DNA of 5,824 bases from CAYVZU01 sp964455935 (GTDB taxonomy: Bacteria; Fibrobacterota; CAYVZU01). The first letter of the stretch is position 1. Each line of letters begins with the position of its first letter. Where the stretch lies: assembly GCA_964455935.1 (NCBI GenBank), contig CAYVZU010000171.1, forward strand, positions 1 through 5,824, read 5' to 3'. The notes under the pieces are model-generated. The model was not told the origin of the DNA. It was given only the letters and a program-made list of their open reading frames with translations, and searched no databases. The translations under genes were made by a program, and so were the position numbers. Positions 1 through 5,635 of this stretch are shown in pieces.

Positions 1-3
1 TCC

Positions 4-48
4 CTCTGTGTTCTCATTCTTAACTCGGATTTCTCTCTGTGGTTTCAT
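4..48. repeat. Imperfect direct repeat, possible dispersed-repeat remnant
   Basis: Two 14-base copies, CTCTGTGTTCTCAT at 4-17 and CTCTGTGGTTTCAT at 35-48, agree at 12 of 14 positions. Read on the minus strand the stretch gives ACCACAGAGAG and GAACACAGAGGGA. This resembles the CACAGAG-rich non-coding repeats I recall from intergenic regions of many environmental bacterial genomes. No gene is visible here. The repeat is seen directly; the link to a dispersed family is inference from memory. Confidence 0.35.
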
Positions 49-73
49 GGGAACCCGTGTAGTTACTTATAAA
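44..73 (+). promoter_or_regulatory. Weak candidate sigma-70-type promoter for the glycosyltransferase pair
   Basis: TATAAA at 68-73 matches the -10 consensus at 5 of 6 positions. The only -35-like hexamer at a tolerable distance is TTCATG at 44-49 (18-base spacer, 3 of 6 matches). Transcription would begin near 80 and leave a leader of about 130 bases before the glycosyltransferase reading frame. The flanking DNA is much more AT-rich than the genes. The -35 is poor, so this is only the best available candidate. Confidence 0.25.
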
Positions 74-97
74 TTATGAATGGAGAATGGCGGCAGT

Positions 98-154
98 ATG
101 CTATCCCATGCGTTCAACAAAGATTATTTTAAAAGTTATAAAAGAACCGAGTAG
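98..154 (+). other. Short ATG-started frame ending in TAG, in phase with the downstream glycosyltransferase
   Basis: From ATG at 98 the frame reads MLSHAFNKDYFKSYKRTE and stops at TAG (152-154). Beyond the TAG the same phase stays open through 155-211 straight into the glycosyltransferase gene, with protein-like sequence (IESSIAQKLAPSSLLDSGRQ). It may be the true N-terminus of that gene, split by a nonsense mutation or base error, or a separate leader peptide, or chance. A GGAG lies at 82-85 but 12 bases from the ATG, which is a weak ribosome site. The codons are AT-rich, unlike the gene that follows, which weakens the N-terminus reading. At least three other genes here end in TAG, so TAG is a working stop codon. 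Confidence 0.35.
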
Positions 155-211
155 AACCACGGGAGGCCTCCAATCGAATCCTCAATCGCTCAGAAGCTTG
201 CGCCATCGTCT

Positions 212-1876
212 TTGCTTGACAGCGGCCGGCAATACATCCGGCGCGGTATGCCGCTTCGGGCACGCTATTTTCTCCTGGAGTGCGCCAAGAGCGAAACCGC
301 CCAGGCCCAGGAAGCCAAAGCGGAACTTGCCCGGTTGGAGAAGAGTTTGCCGGCCAAAGGACGCGTGCCCGGCGTGACCCTCTGCATGATTGTGAAGAAC
401 GAAGAGGATAATCTGGAGAAATGCCTTTGTTCCGCCGAACCCTATGTGGACGAAATCGTGATCGTAGATACCGGTTCGACCGACTCGACAGTCAGTATCG
501 CCAGAAGCTTCGGCGCGCATGTGACTGGCTTCAAGTGGTGCGGCGATTTCAGCGCGGCCCGCAATGTCTCGCTGGACGCGGCCCTGTGCCAATGGATCCT
601 GTGGCTGGATGCGGATGACATTGTGCCGCCCGGCCAGGAAGAGCCCCTGGCGCGCATCAAGGCCTCCGCGGACCAGGGCTTTTATGCCCGGATTATGAGC
701 CTTGCCGAGAATGCCGAAAGACCCGAATACCTTCAGCTTCGCTTCCTGCCGAATCGCCCGGAGTTGCGTTTCGAGCAGAGAATTCACGAACAGGTTGCCC
801 CGTCGCTTGCGCGCGCAGGCATCCCGATTGTTGAAAGCGGATTTCGAATCATTCACACGGGATATGCCGACATTGAAAAGCGGAAGCAGAAAGCCGGGCG
901 CAACATTCAAATGATCGAACAGGAGCTTGCCAGCCGAAAAACGGTTGCGCTGTATTGCGCTTTGGGAGATGCTCAGTATGTTTGCGCCCTATACGAGCCG
1001 GCTGCCAATTCGTATCGCGCGGCCATCCAGGCGGGCGGGGCCGGTCAGACCGATCGGGATCTCTTTTTGCAGGCTCATGTAGGCCTCTCTCTGGCCCTTA
1101 AAAAGGCCGGTCGGCCCGGTCAGGCATTGGATACCCTCAAAAGTCTGCTCCGCATTGCGCCCGACAAGGCCGATGCACTTTTCCTGGCCGCGGATCTGGC
1201 TGCCGAGAATGGCGAATCGGAGCGGTCTATCGAGCTGCTCAAGCGTGTGCTGGATACTCCGGAACTTGTGGGAAAAGCGGGCGTGGATTATGTGCGGCTT
1301 AAGCGGAACGCCCTGCTTAAGCTGATTGGCCTTCATGCCGAGGCCGGCGAATGGGAGCTGTGCCTTCAACTCAGCGGCGATGGTATGGAGCGCTATCCCA
1401 ATGTCGCCGACTTTTGGATTTGGAGAGGGGAGGCGCTGCTTTCTCTTCGCCAGCTGGACGAAGCGGTTGTCTTCTTCGACAAAGCCATTGCGGCGTGTCC
1501 GGATACCGCGGGAAGGGCCTACGCCGGCAAGGCCGGATGCCGGATGGCCCAGGGCAAAGCGGAGGAAGCCCAGGAAATTCTTGAGCAGGGACGCCAACGA
1601 GTCCCGTCCGAACCGCGGATCCATGAGCTTCTGGGCGATGTCCATTACGCCCAAAAAAAACCGGACCTGGCGCTGCCCTTCTATGAAACCGCAATGACAT
1701 GCGGCTACTCCGGCGTCAATCTTTTCTGGAAGTCCGCCTCCTGCAGCGCGGATCTCAAAGATTATGCACAAAGCTTGCGCTATGTCGAACAGATTCTGGC
1801 CGTAGAGCCGCAGAACGGCCCAGCCCGGGAACTCGCGGGGCAATTGCGCGGCCTTGTGGAAGGCCGGGGCGCATGA
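212..1876 (+). CDS. Family 2 glycosyltransferase with C-terminal TPR array
   Basis: Probably transfers a sugar from a nucleotide donor to a surface glycan, lipid or protein acceptor in the cytoplasm; the substrate cannot be read from sequence. Residues about 54-235 form a GT-A domain: CMIVKNEE (58-65), VDTGSTD (85-91), RNVS (117-120), the metal-binding motif LDADD (132-136), IHEQ (191-194) and HTGY (215-218). This layout matches GT2 enzymes of the LPS-core/TPR-linked type. From about 245 to 540 the protein is helical with six or so degenerate TPR units, which usually bind protein partners or acceptors. There is no signal peptide or membrane segment. The start is uncertain: TTG at 212 has no good ribosome site, ATG at 248 has none either, and GGGAGG (161-166) is not followed by a usual start codon. 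The frame may have continued from ATG 98 across a TAG. It overlaps the next gene by ATGA, implying coupled translation. An A8 run (1653-1660) could allow slippage. Confidence 0.92.
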   Translation: MLDSGRQYIRRGMPLRARYFLLECAKSETAQAQEAKAELARLEKSLPAKGRVPGVTLCMIVKNEEDNLEKCLCSAEPYVDEIVIVDTGSTDSTVSIARSFGAHVTGFKWCGDFSAARNVSLDAALCQWILWLDADDIVPPGQEEPLARIKASADQGFYARIMSLAENAERPEYLQLRFLPNRPELRFEQRIHEQVAPSLARAGIPIVESGFRIIHTGYADIEKRKQKAGRNIQMIEQELASRKTVALYCALGDAQYVCALYEPAANSYRAAIQAGGAGQTDRDLFLQAHVGLSLALKKAGRPGQALDTLKSLLRIAPDKADALFLAADLAAENGESERSIELLKRVLDTPELVGKAGVDYVRLKRNALLKLIGLHAEAGEWELCLQLSGDGMERYPNVADFWIWRGEALLSLRQLDEAVVFFDKAIAACPDTAGRAYAGKAGCRMAQGKAEEAQEILEQGRQRVPSEPRIHELLGDVHYAQKKPDLALPFYETAMTCGYSGVNLFWKSASCSADLKDYAQSLRYVEQILAVEPQNGPARELAGQLRGLVEGRGA

Positions 1877-2934
1877 ATTCTCTCTCCGTCTGCATGATCG
1901 TCAAGAACGAGGAAGAGAGTCTGCCGCGGTGTTTGAAATCAATGGCCGGGCTCTGGGACGAGTTGATCGTCGTGGACACCGGCTCATCCGATAAGACCCC
2001 CGCCATTGCGGCCGATTATGGGGCGCGCGTTCTCCATGATCCATGGCGCAGCGACTTCTCCTATTCCCGCAACGTTTCGCTTCAAAACGCAACCAAGCAG
2101 TGGATTCTGTGGCTGGACGCGGACGATCTGGTGCCGCCCGAAGCATTCCAGAAGATCCTGAAGATCAAGCAGGAATTCCCGCTTGATTCGGCATTTGGGT
2201 TTAATATCCAGAACTCCACCGACGGTGTCGCGGGTCAGGTTTTTCAGCAAATCCGCATTTTTCCCAACCGGTCCGACATCCGCTTTGAATTTCGTGTGCA
2301 CGAGCAGGTGCTGCCCTCCATTCAGCGCGCGGGGTTGAAGGTGTTATACTCCGATATCCAGATCCTGCATACCGGCTACAGGCCCGAAAGCCGCAAGAGC
2401 AAACAGGAGCGCAATCTTGCTTTGCTCGAACAGGAACTCAAGTCCCAAAAAGCACGCAATCCGGTCACCTTGTTCATGATGGGCGGAGCGCTGGTTGATT
2501 TGGGCCGGGCACAGGAGTCGGTCCGGTTTTACGAGGAGGCTTACAGAATCGCGGAGGAGAAAAGGATCGAGCGCCACGTACGCGATGAGGTACCGCTGGT
2601 GCTGGCCAATCTGGGCCTTGAGTGGGGCAATACGAGCATGCTCGAATGCTGGATTCAGGTGGCCCGCCAGGTCGCCGCCGACCACATCAAGCTCCATTTC
2701 CTCGAAGGCCGGCTTGCGGAACGGCAGAACGATCCGCACCAGGCCCGTAATTTTTTCGAGAAGGTGCTTGGCGCCCAGGAAAAACCGGCCTTTGTTCCAA
2801 TCGACTACCGCATGTTCAAGATTCAGGCCTGCGCATCACTGGGCAAACTCTACGGATTCGTGTTCAAGGATAAGCACCGCATGGTTGAAATCCTGGAACT
2901 GGCCCAGAAGCTGGCCGGAGAACGAAGCGTGTAG
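1873..2934 (+). CDS. Family 2 glycosyltransferase, shorter paralogue of the preceding gene
   Basis: A 353-residue cytoplasmic glycosyltransferase of the same type as its neighbour. The GT-A domain occupies residues about 3-185: CMIVKNEEE (7-15), VDTGSSD (34-40), RNVS (66-69), LDADD (81-85), RVHEQ (141-145) and HTGY (166-169), so all expected motifs are intact. Residues 196-345 are TPR-like helices. It aligns with its neighbour along its whole length (for example PIDYRMFK here against GVDYVRLK there), roughly half identical by eye in the catalytic part. The neighbour has about 170 extra C-terminal residues with more TPR units. ATG 1873 is chosen because it begins just before the GT fold, has GGAAGG at 1858-1863, and overlaps the previous stop as ATGA. 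The gene ends in TAG, inside a tandem 7-mer. The acceptor is unknown; SunS-like peptide glycosyltransferases share the GT2-plus-TPR plan, but nothing here proves that activity. Confidence 0.92.
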   Translation: MNSLSVCMIVKNEEESLPRCLKSMAGLWDELIVVDTGSSDKTPAIAADYGARVLHDPWRSDFSYSRNVSLQNATKQWILWLDADDLVPPEAFQKILKIKQEFPLDSAFGFNIQNSTDGVAGQVFQQIRIFPNRSDIRFEFRVHEQVLPSIQRAGLKVLYSDIQILHTGYRPESRKSKQERNLALLEQELKSQKARNPVTLFMMGGALVDLGRAQESVRFYEEAYRIAEEKRIERHVRDEVPLVLANLGLEWGNTSMLECWIQVARQVAADHIKLHFLEGRLAERQNDPHQARNFFEKVLGAQEKPAFVPIDYRMFKIQACASLGKLYGFVFKDKHRMVEILELAQKLAGERSV

Positions 2935-2979
2935 CGTGTAGACCGGAAAACGAAATCTTCACCTCGAAGCCAATCGATC

Positions 2980-3117
2980 CTACTGAAACAATTCCTTGAT
3001 CTTGGACCAGGTCGTCACGATCGGCTTGTCGGTTGGGATTGTAACCTGCTTGGATTTATCGGCAAACGCCGACGAAAGAAAAAGGAAGAGCATACAGCTA
3101 AGAATCATTCTTTTCAT
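2980..3117 (-). CDS. Small secreted peptide, 45 residues, unknown function
   Basis: I do not recognise this gene. ATG at 3117 is preceded by GGAG (3127-3130) at a 9-base spacing, and the frame ends in TAG at 2982-2980. The N-terminus is a textbook Sec signal peptide: MKRM, then a hydrophobic core (ILSCMLFLFLSS), then AFA with predicted cleavage after Ala19. The mature part is only 26 residues, begins DKSKQVTIPTDKP and ends in TTWSKIKELFQ, which could form an amphipathic helix; it has no cysteine. The gene follows the CBM9-like gene on the same strand, with 60 bases including a strong hairpin between them, so it is probably expressed by readthrough or processing of that transcript. It converges with the glycosyltransferase pair, 45 bases away. 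Signal peptide plus ribosome site make it likely real despite its size. Confidence 0.7.
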   Translation of the reverse strand: MKRMILSCMLFLFLSSAFADKSKQVTIPTDKPIVTTWSKIKELFQ

Positions 3118-3140
3118 AGCTTGTATCTCCGAAGGAATAA

Positions 3141-3166
3141 GCCCCCGGACCCAATGGTCCGGGGGC
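3141..3166 (-). terminator. Strong GC hairpin between the CBM9-like gene and the small peptide gene
   Basis: A perfect 11-base stem, GCCCCCGGACC pairing with GGTCCGGGGGC, encloses a 4-base loop (3152-3155). It lies 11 bases after the stop codon of the CBM9-like gene. On the minus strand it is followed by TTATTCCTTC, a modest T-rich tract, so it fits an intrinsic terminator or a leaky attenuator. In the plus direction it is followed by GCCCCCCGAC and would not terminate by that route. The ribosome site of the small peptide gene lies only about 10 bases past the stem, so complete termination would silence that gene unless it has its own promoter inside the preceding gene. Confidence 0.7.
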
Positions 3167-3177
3167 GCCCCCCGACT

Positions 3178-4134
3178 CTATCGAACAATCATGTTTCTGG
3201 TCACTTTTCCGGTCCGGTCAATCGCGATCCGGGCAACGCTTCTTGTTGCTGTGGAACGAATCGCCCGGCCCTGAATATCATAGGCCGCGGTCTGCATGGC
3301 TGCCGTCTTTGGCATGGCAATGCTGCGGACCGGCTTTACACCGGCCTGTGTCGCGCTGAGGGTGAGAAGGCCCCAGTTCTGGCCGCTACCCGCGCCGCCC
3401 TGATGGCTGATCTTGGTGATGTTCAAACTGCCTTCGGCTGTGAAGACCCCGTCGTTGTCGTTGACCTTCATATTGTAGCCTATGCGGTCACCGGCTGCGG
3501 CAGTCCCCTTGCCGTTCATAACATTACCGGCCCAAGTCAGCTTCATCTCATCGGTGAAGTTGACGCCGTCAGCGCTGGTAAAGGTCTCATACCAGCCCTT
3601 TGTCTCCTGGTCCGCTTTCGAATAAACCGCCGTGCTCCAGCCTTGTGGACCGTCGCCCCAGGTGCCGCCATGCTGGTCGGCCGCAGTCAAGTTTCCAAAG
3701 CCTTTGACCAACTGCCAGCCGTACAGGCCGCGGTATGGATCGGTCACATCGTTGAAACCATCCTCGAAGCTGTGGTTGATAAACCACTCCATACCATCGT
3801 CATCATAGGCATTGTTGGCATCGTCCAGGTACTGCGAATGGGGAGCATTGTGCGTATCGTCATAGAACCACAAGCCCACATACAGTGCGGAAGCATCCCA
3901 TGCTGTCACAAATTCGGTATAGCAGTCGCCATCGCCGTCGATAACGCCGACTTGGAGGTAGCTGGTAGCATCCAGCTTGGTTTTTGTAAGGCCCGCCCAA
4001 AGGCCTTCGTCAAGATAGCCGTCAACGGTAACGGTCGAACCGGCTGGAAGTTGGAGTGCATCACCAGACCAGATCTGGCCGAATGCGCATGTCGCGGCAA
4101 GTGCGACTATCAGCAGAGCAGAAAATCGGTACAT
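3178..4134 (-). CDS. Secreted CBM9-like carbohydrate-binding protein with T9SS-like tail
   Basis: A 318-residue exported protein that probably binds polysaccharide or sugar outside the cell. Residues 1-19 are a Sec signal peptide (MYRFSALLIVALAATCAFG, cleavage before Gln20). Residues about 35-262 have the pattern of the CBM9-like beta-sandwich family: VTVDGYLDEGLW (35-46), AWDASALYVGLWFYDDT (78-94), DDDGMEWFIN (111-120), IGYNMKVNDNDG (218-229) and WGLLTLS (254-260). Residues about 267-318 (AAYDIQGRAIRS up to GKVTRNMIVR) resemble the C-terminal sorting domain of T9SS cargo, although the usual glycine/tyrosine core is poorly kept. No catalytic domain is present. The start at 4134 is supported by AAGGGGGG at 4146-4139 and by the signal peptide. 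A sigma-54-like promoter and tandem dyads lie upstream, and a hairpin and a small secreted peptide gene follow. The gene ends in TAG. The ligand is unknown; the T9SS assignment is moderate confidence. Confidence 0.88.
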   Translation of the reverse strand: MYRFSALLIVALAATCAFGQIWSGDALQLPAGSTVTVDGYLDEGLWAGLTKTKLDATSYLQVGVIDGDGDCYTEFVTAWDASALYVGLWFYDDTHNAPHSQYLDDANNAYDDDGMEWFINHSFEDGFNDVTDPYRGLYGWQLVKGFGNLTAADQHGGTWGDGPQGWSTAVYSKADQETKGWYETFTSADGVNFTDEMKLTWAGNVMNGKGTAAAGDRIGYNMKVNDNDGVFTAEGSLNITKISHQGGAGSGQNWGLLTLSATQAGVKPVRSIAMPKTAAMQTAAYDIQGRAIRSTATRSVARIAIDRTGKVTRNMIVR

Positions 4135-4186
4135 CGGACCCCCCTTATGAATAATGAATGTGGTTTAACCGTCGCAATAAATAGTA

Positions 4187-4202
4187 GCCACACGCATGCC
4201 AA
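4187..4202 (-). promoter_or_regulatory. Sigma-54 (-24/-12) promoter of the CBM9-like gene
   Basis: On the minus strand 4202-4187 reads TTGGCATGCGTGTGGC, followed by T. Against the consensus YTGGCACG-N4-TTGCW this gives TTGGCATG, N4 and TGGCT: 7 of 8 and 4 of 5 matches. The invariant GG (4200-4199) and GC (4188-4187) are separated by exactly 10 bases, as required. Transcription would start near 4175 and leave a leader of about 41 bases with the ribosome site AAGGGGGG. The position, orientation, upstream dyads and nearby NtrC-type regulator gene all agree. The match is by eye, not scored. Confidence 0.62.
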
Positions 4203-4229
4203 TCACAGAAATAGCTGTAACATGTTTAA

Positions 4230-4245
4230 TGACAATACGTTGTCA
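4230..4245. promoter_or_regulatory. 16-base palindrome, possible operator
   Basis: TGACAATACGTTGTCA has perfect 6-base arms (TGACAA and TTGTCA) around a 4-base centre. It covers roughly -55 to -70 relative to the predicted sigma-54 start, between the enhancer-like dyads and the promoter. On the minus strand it also contains TTGACA (4246-4241), which could serve as a -35 element, but the -10 at a 16-base spacing (CATGTT, 4224-4219) matches only 3 of 6. It could bind a second regulator or a bending protein; function unknown. Confidence 0.35.
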
Positions 4246-4266
4246 AATTACGACTGCAAAGTCGGA

Positions 4267-4303
4267 TGCCATGTTAGTTGGCAGGTTGCCATGAAATCTG
4301 GCA
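4267..4303. promoter_or_regulatory. Tandem 17-base dyads, likely enhancer sites for an NtrC-family activator
   Basis: Two copies of TGCCA-N7-TGGCA lie at 4267-4283 and 4287-4303, with identical arms, identical 7-base spacing and an exact 20-base period (about two helical turns). Similarity extends past the arms: TGCCATG at the left and TGGCAG at the right in both copies. The centres (4275 and 4295) are about 100 and 120 bases upstream of the predicted sigma-54 start, the usual range for upstream activator sites. The likely binder is the Fis-type HTH protein encoded at the right end of the window. A plain pair of RNA hairpins is possible, but 5-base stems with 7-base loops would be weak. Confidence 0.6.
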
Positions 4304-4336
4304 GCTTATAGCACGGTCGCATGCTGGCGAAAACGA

Positions 4337-5635
4337 TTACTGTTTGAAAAACGTTGCCGATGCTTCCGATTCACCATTAAAGGCATCGATAACTTTAACG
4401 GAGATATGGTTGGTTGCTTTGAGGTCGGCGGTAGGGAAGGTGTGTGTGAAGAGCCGGTATTGGCCATTGATCACCCCGGTTGTGGAATCAAGGTAGTCCC
4501 GGGCCCAGATTGCGTATTGCGCATCAACAACATTTAATCTCCAGAATAACTCCTTCACATATCCTTCGGCCCGAAATACGATTACCGTCACAACAAAACT
4601 GGTATCCTGGGACGTGATGGTCCGTGGCTCCACCGTTAATGGATGTTGCATCAGGGGCGGTATCAGTGGTGCCACAGTCACCCTTTGCTGGTAAACGGCC
4701 CTGGCCTGGTTCAGGTCCGTCAGTGTCACGATGATGGTATAGGAAGTCTCGGCTTGGACTCCCATATACTTGTAGGCATACCATCCGGAATCGGGGAGTC
4801 TGTAGTACGAGATCACGGAATCTCCCCAGTCAATTGTAAGGTGGTCGAAGTTGCCATCGGGATCGCTTGGTTGAATACGGATCTGGTCATATCTGTTGGT
4901 AAAAAACGGATGGTCGGGAAACTGCAATACAGCCTGCGGCCGATGGTTTGTGGAAATTTGGACGAGTGTCCTCGCGATGGTTGTGTCACCCGATTCGTCG
5001 ATGACCGCGACCTCGGCTGCATACGTTCCCCCGACTGCATAGGTATGGGAAAACGCAAGAACCATCGCGGAATCCTGCACTTGCGCAAACTCCGATAACC
5101 CATCGCCAAAGTCACAAGTGATCGTGCGGATTTCCCCGGTTGTATCGCGGCAATCGAGAACAAACCTAACCGAATCCTCCACGGCTTTGGTGGTCCCGGG
5201 GATCGCGGAAAACGAGCGAATCTGGGGAAGGCTGTTGAGCGGAATAAGGAAAAAAGTCTCGGGTGTGCCGGCCGGATATCGGCCTGGGAGAAACACGGTG
5301 GTCTGCGCATCAAGGGAATGGAATCCCGAGCGCGTCAGACGGAGGGTAGCGGGGCCGGTGGGCACATTTGGGAATCGGAAGAAGCCCTGCGTGTCGCTTT
5401 CGGCGGTTTCCTCGCCCAGCGCAATCACGGCCCCTGCCACTGGACTGCCGTTGCGGGCGTTGAGAATCAGGCCTTCATAGAACGAGCGCGAGTTTTCCGG
5501 CGTAGAAACGAGTTCGCGAAGGAAATCGCAGCCTTGGCACAACGCCAAAATCAGAGAGACGGCGCCGATCCGCAGGGACCTCGCTGAAAAACGGGACCGG
5601 GTCAAGGTTGAGGGGGAATCCGCCGGGCATGTCAT
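4337..5635 (-). CDS. Probable lipoprotein with carboxypeptidase-regulatory-like and PKD domains
   Basis: A 432-residue exported protein, probably anchored by lipid at the cell surface or in the periplasm, with a structural or binding role and no visible catalytic site. After a basic N-terminal stretch (residues 1-22) comes a hydrophobic segment, IGAVSLILALCQGC; Cys36 is the likely lipidated residue, but the box (CQGC) is not canonical. Residues about 54-132 form a carboxypeptidase-regulatory-like beta domain (NGSPVAGAVIALG, then DTQGFFRFPNVPTG). Residues 138-227 are a PKD domain (CDFGDG, then FSHTYAVGGTYAAEVAV). Residues 231-322 look like a second PKD/Ig-like domain (DPDGNFDHLTIDWGDS), and 325-432 a third, more divergent beta domain. 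ATG 5635 overlaps the stop of the upstream regulator gene as ATGA and lacks a strong ribosome site of its own, so translation is probably coupled. A later start is possible because the leader is long. No clear terminator follows the TAA, so transcription may run on toward the CBM9-like gene. Confidence 0.85.
   Translation of the reverse strand: MTCPADSPSTLTRSRFSARSLRIGAVSLILALCQGCDFLRELVSTPENSRSFYEGLILNARNGSPVAGAVIALGEETAESDTQGFFRFPNVPTGPATLRLTRSGFHSLDAQTTVFLPGRYPAGTPETFFLIPLNSLPQIRSFSAIPGTTKAVEDSVRFVLDCRDTTGEIRTITCDFGDGLSEFAQVQDSAMVLAFSHTYAVGGTYAAEVAVIDESGDTTIARTLVQISTNHRPQAVLQFPDHPFFTNRYDQIRIQPSDPDGNFDHLTIDWGDSVISYYRLPDSGWYAYKYMGVQAETSYTIIVTLTDLNQARAVYQQRVTVAPLIPPLMQHPLTVEPRTITSQDTSFVVTVIVFRAEGYVKELFWRLNVVDAQYAIWARDYLDSTTGVINGQYRLFTHTFPTADLKATNHISVKVIDAFNGESEASATFFKQ

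Noticed and set aside
89..101. A second sigma-54-like site (GG at 89-90, GC at 100-101) before the glycosyltransferases
   Set aside because: The GG-GC spacing is 9 bases rather than the required 10, and the flanks match poorly.
1653..1660. A8 run in the first glycosyltransferase as a programmed frameshift site
   Set aside because: The zero frame continues normally to a good stop with TPR-like sequence on both sides; I saw no downstream stimulator or meaningful alternative product.
182..1843. Two long open frames on the minus strand opposite the first glycosyltransferase (182-910 and 989-1843)
   Set aside because: Both are mirror frames of a GC-rich gene with intact GT2 motifs, and neither translation has a recognisable fold or signal.
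2942..2979. A terminator between the convergent units (minus strand CTTC-GAGGT-GAAG followed by ATTTCGTTTT)
   Set aside because: The stem is only 4 base pairs, too weak to call despite the T-rich stretch after it.
4219..4246. Sigma-70 promoter TTGACA / CATGTT for the CBM9-like gene
   Set aside because: The -35 is perfect but the -10 matches only 3 of 6, and the TTGACA is explained as part of the palindrome at 4230-4245. It remains a weak alternative to the sigma-54 site.
3121..4311. A 396-codon open frame on the plus strand opposite the CBM9-like gene
   Set aside because: It is antisense to a gene with a signal peptide, family motifs and ribosome site; its own translation shows no domain pattern and it runs through the hairpin and the promoter region.
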